Source: Proteus cibi
GTDB taxonomy: Bacteria > Pseudomonadota > Gammaproteobacteria > Enterobacterales > Enterobacteriaceae
Assembly: GCF_003144405.1 (NCBI RefSeq)
Contig: NZ_PENW01000020.1
Location: forward strand, 33,021 to 97,020
DNA length: 64,000 nucleotides
Direction: 5' to 3'
Shown piece by piece: positions 1 to 10,009 of the stretch. The notes beneath the pieces were generated by a model. It did not search any database, was not told the DNA's origin, and saw only the letters and a list, made by a program, of their open reading frames with translations. How positions within the stretch are numbered: the stretch's first letter is position 1; each line of letters opens with the position of its first letter. A program made the translations under genes and the position numbers.

Positions 1-77
1 GACCTCACAAAACCCAAAAATATTCCGAATAAATGAGGTTATGCCAACATCACATTACACAAAAAAGGAATAGCTGA

Positions 78-1418
78 ATGAATATATCTGGCTCATTATC
101 TTCGTTTTTAGAAGGGGTAGAAAAATATAACGCTCATCAGCCTGAGTATCATCAGGCGGTTCGTGAAGTTTTTACCACTTTGTGGCCTTTTTTAGAGAAA
201 AATCCACAATATCGTGAACAATCATTACTTGAGCGCTTAGTTGAGCCTGAACGTATTATTCAGTTTCGCGTCTGTTGGTTAGATGATAAGGGGCAAGTGC
301 AAGTTAACCGTGCATGGCGTATTCAATTTAACTCCGCCATTGGGCCTTACAAAGGTGGTATGCGTTTTCATCCATCAGTCAATCTTTCCATCCTAAAATT
401 CTTAGGTTTTGAGCAAACATTTAAAAATGCATTAACCACATTGCCGATGGGAGGAGCCAAAGGCGGTTCTGATTTTAATCCTAAAGGCAAAAGTCATGGT
501 GAAGTGATGCGTTTTTGTCAGGCTCTAATGACTGAACTTTATCGCCATTTAGGCGCCAATACCGATGTTCCTGCGGGTGACATTGGTGTGGGTGCGCGAG
601 AAGTTGGCTTTATGGCGGGTATGATGAAAAAGCTGTCTAATAGCAATGAATGTGTATTTACAGGTAAAGGTCTTTCATTCGGTGGTAGTTTAATCCGCCC
701 AGAAGCCACAGGGTACGGTTTAGTCTACTTTACTAATGCGATGCTTAAACGTCATGGTATGTCTCTTGAGGGGATGCGTGTGGCGGTTTCTGGCGCAGGT
801 AACGTTGCACAGTTCACTATCGAAAAATGTTTAGAGTTAGGTGCTAAGGTAATCACTGCATCAGATTCAGGTGGCACGGTGGTTGATGAAGCGGGATTTA
901 CGACTGAAAAACTCGCTCGACTTACTGAAATTAAAAATAATTACGGCCGTGTTGAAGAGTACGCAAAAGAGTTTGGTTTAACGTATCTTGAAGGGCAACA
1001 ACCTTGGGCTGTTTCTGTTGATATTGCCTTGCCTTGTGCAACACAAAATGAATTAGATTTAGATGCAGCTAAAGTACTTATCAAAAATGGTGTGAAAGCC
1101 GTTGCTGAAGGTGCAAATATGCCAACAACGATTGCAGCAACAGATGCCTTTATCGAAGCCGGTGTCCTTTTTGCACCAGGTAAAGCCGCTAATGCGGGTG
1201 GGGTTGCAACCTCGGGTTTAGAGATGGCACAGAATGCGGCACGTTTAAGCTGGAAAGCAGAGAAAGTGGATGCTCGCTTACATCACATCATGTTAGATAT
1301 TCACCATGCTTGTGTGAATTACGGTGGTGAAGGTAAGCAGACTAATTATATTCAAGGCGCGAACATTGCTGGCTTTGTTAAAGTGGCTGATGCAATGCTG
1401 GCACAAGGCGTACTGTAA
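78..1418 (+). CDS. gdhA: NADP-specific glutamate dehydrogenase
   Basis: Cytosolic enzyme that makes glutamate from 2-oxoglutarate and ammonium with NADPH. The 446-residue product matches the usual length of the enterobacterial hexameric enzyme (447 in E. coli). The substrate-binding stretch YKGGMRFHPS lies at residues 91-100 and the catalytic lysine in PMGGAKGG is K128. A Rossmann nucleotide-binding motif, VAVSGAGNVAQF, follows near residue 235. The ATG follows an AAAGGA ribosome site. It is monocistronic, with a hairpin just after its stop and a convergent neighbour. Identification is secure. Confidence 0.97.
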   Translation: MNISGSLSSFLEGVEKYNAHQPEYHQAVREVFTTLWPFLEKNPQYREQSLLERLVEPERIIQFRVCWLDDKGQVQVNRAWRIQFNSAIGPYKGGMRFHPSVNLSILKFLGFEQTFKNALTTLPMGGAKGGSDFNPKGKSHGEVMRFCQALMTELYRHLGANTDVPAGDIGVGAREVGFMAGMMKKLSNSNECVFTGKGLSFGGSLIRPEATGYGLVYFTNAMLKRHGMSLEGMRVAVSGAGNVAQFTIEKCLELGAKVITASDSGGTVVDEAGFTTEKLARLTEIKNNYGRVEEYAKEFGLTYLEGQQPWAVSVDIALPCATQNELDLDAAKVLIKNGVKAVAEGANMPTTIAATDAFIEAGVLFAPGKAANAGGVATSGLEMAQNAARLSWKAEKVDARLHHIMLDIHHACVNYGGEGKQTNYIQGANIAGFVKVADAMLAQGVL

Positions 1419-1432
1419 TTTTATCTATTCTG

Positions 1433-1453
1433 AACGGGTGTTGAACACCCGTC
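1433..1453. terminator. Hairpin between gdhA and rsmJ
   Basis: ACGGGTGT (1434-1441) pairs perfectly with ACACCCGT (1445-1452) around a TGA loop. The plus-strand run after it is T-rich but interrupted, so it is a moderate intrinsic terminator for gdhA. Confidence 0.6.
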
Positions 1454-1493
1454 AGATTTCAACTTTATTTATTTTTTCCTAATGTGTAAGTGG

Positions 1494-2240
1494 TTACACA
1501 CAAGGATAAATATCAAAGCGGTGATTTTTAGTTGTTACATTGGCATGTGCAGTCTGATTATTTAATGGCTCCGCATAATCGGGTCTTTTTACAACGACAC
1601 GTTTTTTCGCCAAAGTCATGGCGGGTTCTAATAGCGCATCTGCATCTTCATCAGCACCCACTAAAGACTGAAATACTCGCATCTCTTTTTTCACTAATGC
1701 ACTTTTTGCCTTATGTGGATACATCGGATCAAGATAGACAACATCAGGAGGAGGTGTGATCTCAGTAAGTGCTTGAACCGAAGAGGCATGAATTAACGTC
1801 ATTCTCTCTTGCATCCATTCACCAATATCTGCATCAAGATAAGCACGTTTTAGGCCATCTTCAAGTAATGCAGCAACAACAGGGTGGCGCTCTACCATTC
1901 TGACTTTGCACCCAATAGATGCTAATACAAAGGCATCTCGACCTAGTCCTGCTGTCGCATCAACAACATCCGGCAGATAGTCTTTTTTGATCCCGACAGC
2001 TTTTGCTACCGCCTCACCTCGACCTCCGCCAAATTTGCGACGATGTGCCATTGTGCCTTCTACGAAATCCACATAGATGCCACCTAATTTAGGTTCATCT
2101 TGTTTGCGTAATTCAAGGTGGGTTGGCGTTAATACTAAAGCCATGATTTGCGTTTCGTCGTGAATTAATCCCCAACGTTGTGCTAAATCAGATAAGGCGC
2201 TGTTATCAGCGCCTTCTTCACAAAGTAAACAGATATTCAC
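1494..2240 (-). CDS. rsmJ: 16S rRNA (guanine-1516 N2) methyltransferase
   Basis: SAM-dependent methyltransferase that modifies G1516 of 16S rRNA in the small subunit. The 248 residues match the E. coli RsmJ/YhiQ length. A SAM-binding motif [13 protein letters not shown] sits near residue 93 and the DPMYP motif, a variant of the DPPY active-site loop of N-methyltransferases, lies further on. It starts 3 bases after the prlC stop, the usual prlC-rsmJ operon of enterics, so it is probably translated from the same message. Confidence 0.95.
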   Translation of the reverse strand: MNICLLCEEGADNSALSDLAQRWGLIHDETQIMALVLTPTHLELRKQDEPKLGGIYVDFVEGTMAHRRKFGGGRGEAVAKAVGIKKDYLPDVVDATAGLGRDAFVLASIGCKVRMVERHPVVAALLEDGLKRAYLDADIGEWMQERMTLIHASSVQALTEITPPPDVVYLDPMYPHKAKSALVKKEMRVFQSLVGADEDADALLEPAMTLAKKRVVVKRPDYAEPLNNQTAHANVTTKNHRFDIYPCV

Positions 2241-2243
2241 ATA

Positions 2244-4286
2244 TCATCCTTTAATGCCGTAGCCTTTGAGCATAGCATCAAGTTTCGGTTCACGACCACG
2301 GAAGCGCTTGAATAGCTCCATTGGTTCTTCTGAACCACCCCGAGTTAAAATATTATCAAGGAATGATTGACCCGTTTCGCGGTTAAAAATGCCTTCTTTA
2401 GAGAAGCGAGAGAAGGCATCAGCTGCCAGTACATCAGCCCATAAATAGCTGTAATAGCCGGCTGCATATCCACCTGCGAAGATATGGCTAAAGGCATGAG
2501 GGAAACGCGCCCACGGTGTAGAAGGAACCACGGAAACTTTCTCTTTTACACTGTTTAAGATATCCATAATACGTGCGCCTTTAGATGGATCATATTCAGC
2601 GTGTAAACGGAAATCGAACAGACCAAATTCCAGTTGACGTAACACAAACATCGCTGACTGATAATTTTTTGCTTTAAGCATATTATCAAGCATTGCCTGT
2701 GGTAATGGTTCGCCAGTTTCGTAATGACCAGAAATAAAGGCTAATGCTTCTGGCTCCCAACACCAGTTTTCCATAAATTGGCTTGGTAATTCAACCGCAT
2801 CCCAAGGCACACCATTAATGCCAGCAACATCAGCAGTATCGATTTGCGTTAACATGTGATGTAAGCCATGACCAAACTCATGGAACAGTGTGGTGACCTC
2901 ATTATGAGTAAAGAGTGCTGGTTTATCGCCTACCGGCTTATTGAAGTTACAGGTGAGATAAGCAACGGGGTTTTGTAGCTTGCCATCAGCATGACGCATT
3001 CTTCCTATGCAATCATCCATCCAAGCGCCACCACGTTTGTGTTCGCGAGCATATAAATCGAGATAGAAACTACCACGTAAAGTGTCATTTTCATCATAAA
3101 GCTCAAAGAAACGGACATCATCATGCCAAGTGTCGATGTCGTTACGTTCTTTGGCTTTTAGACCATAGATACGATGAACAACTTCAAATAAACCACTTAA
3201 AGCACGTTGTTCAGGAAAGTAAGGACGTAATTGCTCATCATCGATTGAGAACAGATGTTGTTTCTGTTTTTCGCTGTAGTAAGCCAGATCCCAAGACTCT
3301 AATTTATCAACACCATAGTGCTCTTTTGCAAATTGAGTTAACTCCATCAACTCTTCTTTACCTTGTGGGTGAGCGCGTTGTGCTAAGTCAGTTAAAAAGC
3401 CCAGGACTTGCTCTGGAGACTCCGCCATTTTAGTGGCAAGTGATTTTTCAGCGTAATTTTTAAAACCAAGCAGTTGGGCGAGTTCGTGACGTAATGCGAG
3501 GATCTCCGCCATTATTTCACTGTTATCCCACTGACCTGCATTTGGACCTTGATCTGATGCACGCGTGCTATAAGCGATGCTCATCTCTTTTCTAAGTTCG
3601 CGATTGTCTGCATAGGTCATAACAGGAAGATAGCTTGGCATATCAAGTGTTAACAGATAGCCGTCTTGCCCTTTGGCTTGCGCGATAGCTTTTGCAGCAT
3701 CAATCGCACTTTGTGGCATACCAGATAGATCGTCTACATCAGTAATTAATTTAGACCAGCCCATTGTGGCATCTAATACGTTATTTCCATATTTAGCGCT
3801 TAACTCAGACATACGTGCGCTAATTTCACCAAAACGCTGTTGTTTCTCTTTAGGTAAACCAATACCTGATAATTCAAAGTCACGTAATGCGTTTTCAATC
3901 GCTTTTTTCTGTGGTTGAGTTAGCGCATTAAAATCAGCACTTTCTTTAATTGATTTATAAGCCTGATATAAGCCTTCGTGTTGTCCCATCCATGTGCTGA
4001 ATTCAGACAGCAAGGGTAAACTCTGCTCATACGCTTCACGTAGTTCAGCGCTGTTTTTGACAGAATTTAAATGGCTAACGGGGGACCAAACTCGAGAAAG
4101 TTTATTGCCTGCTTCTGCTAATGGTTGGTAGAGATTATCCCAGTTAAACTGAGCATTATCAGCCAGTAATTTTTCGACGGTTTGGCGATATGTGGTTAAA
4201 ACTTCTTTCAGTGCCGGTACTACATGTTCTGGTTTGATAAAGGAAAATGCAGGCAATTCCGTTGTGTTAAGTAATGGATTTGACAT
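2244..4286 (-). CDS. prlC: Oligopeptidase A (M3 zinc metallopeptidase)
   Basis: Cytoplasmic zinc peptidase that degrades short peptides, including cleaved signal peptides. The thermolysin-like zinc motif HEFGH begins at residue 469 when the start at 4286 (MSNPLLNTTE) is used. That start gives 680 residues, equal to E. coli PrlC. A longer in-frame start at 4331 would add 15 residues with no family match, so I reject it. It is the first gene of the prlC-rsmJ operon. Confidence 0.95.
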   Translation of the reverse strand: MSNPLLNTTELPAFSFIKPEHVVPALKEVLTTYRQTVEKLLADNAQFNWDNLYQPLAEAGNKLSRVWSPVSHLNSVKNSAELREAYEQSLPLLSEFSTWMGQHEGLYQAYKSIKESADFNALTQPQKKAIENALRDFELSGIGLPKEKQQRFGEISARMSELSAKYGNNVLDATMGWSKLITDVDDLSGMPQSAIDAAKAIAQAKGQDGYLLTLDMPSYLPVMTYADNRELRKEMSIAYSTRASDQGPNAGQWDNSEIMAEILALRHELAQLLGFKNYAEKSLATKMAESPEQVLGFLTDLAQRAHPQGKEELMELTQFAKEHYGVDKLESWDLAYYSEKQKQHLFSIDDEQLRPYFPEQRALSGLFEVVHRIYGLKAKERNDIDTWHDDVRFFELYDENDTLRGSFYLDLYAREHKRGGAWMDDCIGRMRHADGKLQNPVAYLTCNFNKPVGDKPALFTHNEVTTLFHEFGHGLHHMLTQIDTADVAGINGVPWDAVELPSQFMENWCWEPEALAFISGHYETGEPLPQAMLDNMLKAKNYQSAMFVLRQLEFGLFDFRLHAEYDPSKGARIMDILNSVKEKVSVVPSTPWARFPHAFSHIFAGGYAAGYYSYLWADVLAADAFSRFSKEGIFNRETGQSFLDNILTRGGSEEPMELFKRFRGREPKLDAMLKGYGIKG

Positions 4287-4526
4287 AAAAACATCCTGTA
4301 TTTGGGTTTGCAGTGACGTGAAACACACCACTGAGTTTATTCGTTATAGATAGTAAGATGAGGATGAAACGGTATAAGTTCAATAGTATCGCGGTCATTA
4401 TCTGAAGTTTTACTCAAAAACGGGATTATTTTCTTTGAAAGAGCTTTTATTGATTTGATGCACTTGGGATTAAAAATAATTCAGCGTATACTCACTCCGT
4501 TATTTTCTTTTGACCCATTTAAAAAT

Positions 4527-4621
4527 GGAAGATCATCGTCCCCGGTGGGGCGGCTGGACTTCAAATCCAGATGGGGCCGCCAGCGGTCCTTGGCAGGTTC
4601 GACTCCTGTGATCTTCCGCCA
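4527..4621 (+). tRNA. selC: tRNA-Sec (anticodon TCA)
   Basis: A 95-base tRNA with a long acceptor stem (GGAAGATC pairing with GATCTTCC), a very long variable arm, the T-arm GGTTCGACTCC and an encoded CCA end. The anticodon loop CTTCAAA places TCA at 4561-4563. It is nearly base for base the E. coli selC sequence. Its 3' end is a classic integration site for genomic islands, and a rhuM-type gene typical of such islands follows. No second copy of the tRNA 3' end was seen in the window, so island borders cannot be fixed. Confidence 0.97.
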
Positions 4622-4801
4622 CTCAAGTTCAATTAACTTTCTCATAAAACCGCTTTTTACGCCTTTATCATATTGTTTTTTAGAAAAATAGTATGCTTGT
4701 TATCTATTTACAGATGTCCTTATCTTTTTATTAAACATGATAGATTGTTATTCATTGTTTATTCATTGTTTATTCATAGCGCACAGAGCGGAGGTAATTT
4801 G

Positions 4802-5698
4802 ATGAGTGATAATCTTCCTGAAGCACCACAGGGCGAATTTGTTTTGTTCCACAGTGAAGATGGACAGACTCGCGCCGAATGCCGTTTTGAGTCGGATACG
4901 CTATGGTTATCTCAATCCTCGATTTGTGAACTTTATGGTAAAGCTAAAGCCACGATTAGTGAGCATATCAGCAATATTTTTACTGAAAGCGAGTTAGTCG
5001 AAGATTCAGTTGTTCGGTTTTACCGAACAACTGCGAATGATGGTAAACAGTACAATGTGAAATACTTCAATCTCTCTATGATCCTAGCCATTGGCTATCG
5101 CGTCCGCTCTGTTCGTGGTACTCAATTCCGCCAGTGGGCAACGCAAACTTTAGAGCAATATCTGATCAAAGGGTTTGTGATGGACGATGAGCGGCTGAAG
5201 AGTCCGCCTATCGGTCAGTCAGTCGTGCCGGATTACTTTGATGAGATGCTCGAACGCATCCGTGATATTCGCGCCAGTGAGCGGCGGGTGTATTTACGAG
5301 TGAAAGAGATTTTCACTATGGCAGCGGATTACGAGCCTTCCAATAAAGAAACCAATCGTTTCTTCCAAACCATCTAAAATAAATTGCATTTTGCTTGTAC
5401 CGGTATGACTGCCGCTGAGCTTATAGCTAGTGGTAGCCAGCCAGATATGGGTTTAACCAGCTATAAATTCGGCGAAGTGCGTAAAACCGATGTAACAATC
5501 GCGAAGAATTATCTACATGAAAATGAGCTCAAAGAATTAAACCGTATCGTCAATATGTGGCTGGACTTTGCCGAAGACCAAGCGCTGCGCCACAAGCAAG
5601 TATTTTTACAGGATTGGGATACTAAGCTGGATCAGTTTTTAAGTTTCAACGACCGTGAAGTATTACAAGGCGCTGAAAGATTTGCTGAAAAGAGGTAG
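4802..5698 (+). pseudogene. RhuM-family protein gene with an in-frame stop
   Basis: The first 191 codons (MSDNLPEAPQGEFVLF...) and the part after 5378 belong to one RhuM/Fic-associated virulence-island protein, split by a TAA at 5375-5377. The codons around it read Phe-Gln-Thr-Ile-stop-Asn-Lys-Leu-His-Phe in the same frame, so one substitution such as CAA to TAA explains the break. A TTG at 5384 could restart translation but has no ribosome site. The C-terminus also looks shorter than family members I recall. It lies 180 bases after selC, the location where Salmonella carries rhuM (SPI-3). Its biochemical function is not established. Confidence 0.85.
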
Positions 5699-5886
5699 GT
5701 AAAAAAGGAGTTATTCTATTCTTTTTTATATTAACTCCAATTGTCAGGATCAGCTCTGTGCCAGAAGTGGAGATAGTAAATATTGAAGGCTAATTATTTA
5801 CTGATGGTTCATAACAATGAAAAGTATATTAAGAACCAGCCAGTATTAGTGGGTCATTATAGGTTTTAGGTGGATTAATTTTCTAA

Positions 5887-6249
5887 CTAAAAATCAGTCT
5901 TAGAAAAACCGGTCATACCATCCAGCCCCATTTCACGACCTAATGCCGTCATTGGATGGACAATGATCAGTCCTCGCACTGCTTTCTTCAGTTTGCCAAT
6001 ATCAGCTTGTTCTTTCTTAGTGATGATGCGTTTGAATGGCATATCCACCAACTTCTGCGCTTCTTTGCTTAGTTTTTTGTTACGCACTTCTTTCAGATGA
6101 ACGATTTCAGTTTCCAGTGCCGCTTTTTCTTTCTCAAACTCTGCGTATTTTTCTGCTTCTTCTGTCAGCGAGATATTTGCCATCTTGTGACGAATAAGGT
6201 CTAAACGGTCGCTAAGAAGTTTAATTTGTGTTTTTTCGATTTCTTTCAT
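5887..6249 (-). CDS. yibL: YibL family ribosome-associated protein
   Basis: A small basic protein of 120 residues with an N-terminal coiled-coil-like stretch (residues about 5-50) and a conserved C-terminus, [24 protein letters not shown]-like. E. coli YibL co-purifies with ribosomes; its role is unclear. The start at 6249 ([10 protein letters not shown]) matches the E. coli protein. The open frame continues 15 codons upstream, but those codons have no counterpart. It is a core gene between the selC-linked rhuM remnant and the CDI region. Confidence 0.93.
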   Translation of the reverse strand: MKEIEKTQIKLLSDRLDLIRHKMANISLTEEAEKYAEFEKEKAALETEIVHLKEVRNKKLSKEAQKLVDMPFKRIITKKEQADIGKLKKAVRGLIIVHPMTALGREMGLDGMTGFSKTDF

Positions 6250-6831
6250 TATTAATAACCGTGAATAAATTTCTTGCCGGCAAGTATACACCATTCTGTG
6301 TAAGAGAGTGAAAAGGGGGTATTAGTTGGTCGCTATTTACTATTTATTGATGATCTTATGGTATCGAGAAAGGTTTTATGCCTCTAGTTATGATGTATTG
6401 CATGTAGAACATTACGTATTCACTCACTTTATCTGGTTAAGTGAGTCGGAGTTGAGCCAACAAAGAGAGTCTTATGTAAGAATTTAAAAGTACGCTTCCA
6501 ATAACATTGCGAGCCCATATTTGATAATGTTCAAATAAATATTTAATTGTGGTACACCTTTTAACGCATTTTTTACTGATATATTACTCTTTATAATCAA
6601 TTGTATATCACTCATCAATATTCATTCGATATACTTCTTTATGCATTGATTTTCGTAAAAAATTATGTGCTTCTTTTTTAACTCTCCTTTTTCCTTGAAA
6701 ACTTTGAAAGGCTTCCTGAGCTATGCTTTACATAACACCATTCAATTCCATTAATTTTAGGAAGGAGGTAGTCCTATGGCTAAATACGATTGTTATGTTA
6801 TCAGTGTCACTACAGAGATCCCTATAATTTA
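6250..6831. other. AT-rich spacer with a short ORF remnant
   Basis: About 580 bases with no recognised gene. The only notable element is a very strong ribosome site, AGGAAGGAGGT at 6760-6770, placed ideally before an ATG at 6776. That 48-codon frame begins MAKYDCYVISVTTEIP and then runs antisense through the end of the MafI-like gene, ending at 6922. It reads like the 5' end of a real gene cut off when the CDI block arrived. Confidence 0.45.
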
Positions 6832-7098
6832 TTATTTTTTTACTATTAACTCTTTCATATGTTGTAAACTGATATCATTACTATTCATTTTTAGCTCATT
6901 AGCAATATTAATTGCTATATGATACTCCTCCGATGTTATGGGGATGTCATATTCACTGATATGGTCACAAATAGTTTCAAATGCTAGGCCTCTTTCATCA
7001 TATTCTATGTAATTAATTGCATCTTGTAATAACTCAGTATCTAAGCGATCAAAAAAGAGTGTTCCAAAGTTTTTAATTTGGATATCTAATTTAGTCAT
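6832..7098 (-). CDS. MafI-like immunity protein
   Basis: An 88-residue acidic protein (MTKLDIQIKNFGTLFFDRLD...) resembling the MafI immunity family, whose members protect against Maf/CDI-type EndoU toxins. I recognise the family from its length and the pattern of a helical N-terminus with YIEYDERGLAFETIC. It starts 12 bases downstream of the EndoU toxin gene, as expected for a toxin-immunity pair. It is the last gene of the CDI array. Confidence 0.7.
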   Translation of the reverse strand: MTKLDIQIKNFGTLFFDRLDTELLQDAINYIEYDERGLAFETICDHISEYDIPITSEEYHIAINIANELKMNSNDISLQHMKELIVKK

Positions 7099-7110
7099 GA
7101 TGTATCATTC

Positions 7111-7920
7111 TCACTTAATTGGTTTATATGCTTTAGGTACTGGATTTGGATCAGGAAACGCAGTTACTACTTTACCTGTTGAAGGTAAGTAAACAACCCT
7201 GATCCTAACTCCATCTCGTTCTTCGTAAGCAACCCATCTAGCTGGTTTACCCTTACTAGTAAAGGTTCCTCCAGTTTGCGCGTACCATTGAGTTGTTGGT
7301 GATGTGGTTATATCACCAAATTCATGTATTATTTTTTCTGATGGCCAATTAGATGGAAACGTTGCCTTTCCTGGGTTGCCAGGGAATATATGTCCACCAC
7401 TTTTAAGGTTATCACCATATAATATGTGCTGCTTCGCTTCAGGAGAAAGTATATCTACATAATTTTTAGGTTCAATTTTGCCAACTGTGTTTTTATAAGG
7501 CAATGAGTTCCCATTAAACTTACCATTAGGATGCTCAACATCTATCACTTTGCCCGTATTTTTAAAGCGATATTGACCTATTCCTGCATCCCAACTTGGA
7601 ATTTCCTTACCGCTTTTTGCAAATGCTAAATAAACTTTCGCTGCCACAAATTGAAGTGTTTTCGCTTCTGTTGTTGTTGGTGTGTTGCTTAATATTTCAG
7701 CAGCTTTTTCAGGTGTCATTTCCTGCTGTGTTAAAAATACATCAAGCGGAATACCTGTCAAATTACCCCACGCGATTAAAATGCCAAGTGCTGGATCTTG
7801 CCCCTCTGGGTGTGTTCCTTTTACTGCTTTCGTTAAGGCTGCATTGATTTCATCTATACTGTTATCATTTTGTGCCATTGAAATCGCTAATGATGATACG
7901 GATTGCCCGTAACTTGCCAT
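7111..7920 (-). CDS. Orphan CdiA tip with EndoU RNase domain
   Basis: The annotated frame of 269 residues continues upstream without a stop to 7959, adding the toxin-boundary motif VENN (LVENNFFKPQDLPTG). The last 110 residues fit the bacterial EndoU nuclease domain: HILYGDNLKSGGHIFPG, a FPSNW segment, and VRIRVVYLPSTGKVVTAFP at the end. EndoU domains cut RNA, and CDI versions cut tRNA. No signal peptide, TPS or repeat region precedes it; the frame opens directly at the end of the previous immunity gene. It is therefore a silent toxin module, usable only after recombination onto a full CdiA. Confidence 0.75.
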   Translation of the reverse strand: MASYGQSVSSLAISMAQNDNSIDEINAALTKAVKGTHPEGQDPALGILIAWGNLTGIPLDVFLTQQEMTPEKAAEILSNTPTTTEAKTLQFVAAKVYLAFAKSGKEIPSWDAGIGQYRFKNTGKVIDVEHPNGKFNGNSLPYKNTVGKIEPKNYVDILSPEAKQHILYGDNLKSGGHIFPGNPGKATFPSNWPSEKIIHEFGDITTSPTTQWYAQTGGTFTSKGKPARWVAYEERDGVRIRVVYLPSTGKVVTAFPDPNPVPKAYKPIK

Positions 7921-7961
7921 TCCCGTTGGCAGATCTTGAGGTTTGAAAAAGTTATTCTCAA

Positions 7962-8210
7962 CTAGTCCTTATACCTATCTGGTAGGTACTCTTTATGCTC
8001 CATGCCTTTTAAAAGGACTAATAGAGAATCCCTTTTCCATGATAATTCTTCTTTATCCATACATATTGTATTCTGATTTATTTGCTCATCAGTACAGTTT
8101 TCCAGCATGAAATTTATACAATCTAGATAAATGGTTATTTCACTCTCCGAAAGTCGGAGATCAAATAACGTTACTGCATTAGCGACATACTCTTGTTTTA
8201 ATAAGTCCAT
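7962..8210 (-). CDS. Orphan CDI immunity protein (paralogue of 10010-10258)
   Basis: An 82-residue acidic protein, MDLLKQEYVANAVTLFD..., ending PDRYKD. It is a clear paralogue of the 82-residue protein at 10010-10258: same MDLL start, same two predicted helical halves, same PDRYKD end. It starts 3 bases after the end of the third toxin tip (stop at 8214-8216). Its stop codon overlaps the first codons of the next VENN segment. No named family was recognised; the immunity role is inferred from position and pairing. Confidence 0.65.
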   Translation of the reverse strand: MDLLKQEYVANAVTLFDLRLSESEITIYLDCINFMLENCTDEQINQNTICMDKEELSWKRDSLLVLLKGMEHKEYLPDRYKD

Positions 8211-8213
8211 AAA

Positions 8214-9817
8214 CTATCTCTTTATATAGTTAGAGAATTTATCTTGAAATTCTTAAAGTTTATCGTTATTTGGGCGCTCCAAGCGACCATCCTTAATGCG
8301 ATTTAGGGTATTTTTTCTATCATTTTCCATAGAAGTAACAACTTCTCCATTTGGTTCAAGGATATGAACCCGTCCTTTTGACCCTAAAATAACCCAGCGG
8401 CTATCATCTTGAACAAGGATATCAGATGGCCTTGAGTTCTCTATATCATTAACAACCTGTCCGACTGGCCTTCCTTCACTGTTTCTAATCTCAGCTTGAT
8501 CGCTTCGGGTGATCTTATTATCAGCCGTTAAAATATAATCCCGCCAATCCTTATCAAGGATCTGATTACCACCCGTATCATTTTTTATGTCTATATCACT
8601 GATCCCATCATCATGACCTGGTGGTTTGGTCGCTGATCGGTCGGCTCGATAATTGGCGTAATTAGTTTACCATCATCTTTATCCTGCTCAGGAATTGGGG
8701 TTCCTGGTAAAGGCGGTAGCGGTGTTGGGATGGGATAACCTGGTAACTGTGATGAGATATCTGGAGATTGAACACTTGTCGCATATTTACCAGATAAATA
8801 ATCTAAATAACGATTTGTGATCTCATCATTTCCCATCATATTTAATGTAATGAGGTGGTCTAAATCATCCGATGAGATATTATTCGCTATTTCTTTTGCA
8901 ACAATAGCCGTAATTCCTGCTTTTACACCGTACTCTAACACTTTCTTAGCAACGAACCCTCGGCACGGTGCAGTAAGAGCACAACCTTCTAAGGCGACTT
9001 TAGTCAAGAAGTTATTCTCAACCGCATTTTTCCCTGTTTGTGCGGCGGTAACAGCACCTTCTATAATGCCCCCTGCAAGTCCTGCGGCGAGTTGGCTTAA
9101 TGCGCTGACTTTTTGTTTTTCAGTTTCAGTCAGTTCTTCTGGGGTTTTGCTATAAAGTGAGTGCGATAAAATACTCATGGTTTCGCCGGTCATCGCGCCA
9201 GCGGCTTGTGCTGCCGCATTTTCACCTTTTGCCAGTGCAAGACCCGCATTCACCAAACCGTGGGCAAAGGTGCGCTGAATATCACTTTCAATGCTATTGC
9301 CTTAAATTTGATTTTTCACTTCATTGGCAAGATAGGGCGCTGAACCATTGGCAATCGCGGTAACAATATTGCCACCCATAATGCCTTGCGTAAATGCCGT
9401 GACTGCTTGAATAGCTCGGGTATATTTACCGCCCGTGCCAAAATCGGACTGGTTGGTATAATCCTGTAAACGTTGTTAGAAGAGGTAATTTTGAACATCA
9501 CGCTCAGTAACGTTATCTTTAGTTTCTGAAAGGGCTTGGTAGATATCATCATAAGCAGTGTCTGAAAGGCGATTTAGTGTTGACTCGTCTTTGGCAATAT
9601 TGGTGCCACGAATGGTATCAACCGTGGTTGCCAAATCGATAATCTGTGCGCCAATTTCACCCACTAACTGCTGTTTCTGTTGGCGGTTTTGCTCTTTCTC
9701 TTTATCGAAGATTTTATTTAACGTGCTGTGGGCGTTATCAGCATCTTGGCTTAATTGCGCGATATCTTGCTGCTGATTATCGCTATCACGCACTGTCCAT
9801 GTGCCTTGTGATGCCAA
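8214..9817 (-). pseudogene. Broken cdiA fragment with third toxin tip
   Basis: A fragment starting inside the pre-toxin region (WTVRDSDNQQQDIAQLSQ, like the main CdiA) and running through SALSQLAAGLAGG and the VENN motif to a toxin tip. It carries in-frame stops at 9476-9478 and near 9303 (NQI-stop-GNS), a frameshift near 8610-8640, and a stop at 8253-8255 inside the toxin. Past that last stop the frame continues EFQDKFSNYIKR to a TAG at 8214-8216, matching the end of the intact paralogue (DDFKEKFSDYIKW). The tip is thus a dead relative of the module at 10263-11021. The left junction at 9817 is a sharp loss of similarity preceded by TAG. Confidence 0.8.
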
Positions 9818-9967
9818 TGACTATTTGCTATGACGGATAGGCGAAGAGATAGTAAAATCAGAATATATTCAGTGGAGTGGTTTGCCGAACAGAAATAAAC
9901 CCAGCACCTGAAGTTAAGCGGCAAATGACTGATGGGAACTAAGATAAAAAAGGGTTAAATAAATCAA

Positions 9968-9990
9968 TACAGTAGGTGCTTAAGCACCCA
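9968..9990 (-). terminator. Hairpin after the second immunity gene
   Basis: GTAGGTGCTTAAGCACCCAC is close to self-complementary (GGTGCTTAAGCACC is perfect). On the minus strand it is followed by a T-rich but broken run, so it is a weak terminator candidate. Confidence 0.4.
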
Positions 9991-10009
9991 CTAATACACT
10001 ATTAAAGCT

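Noticed and set aside
9157-9840. Plus-strand frames opposite the broken cdiA fragment
   Set aside because: They are antisense to recognisable pre-toxin coding sequence.
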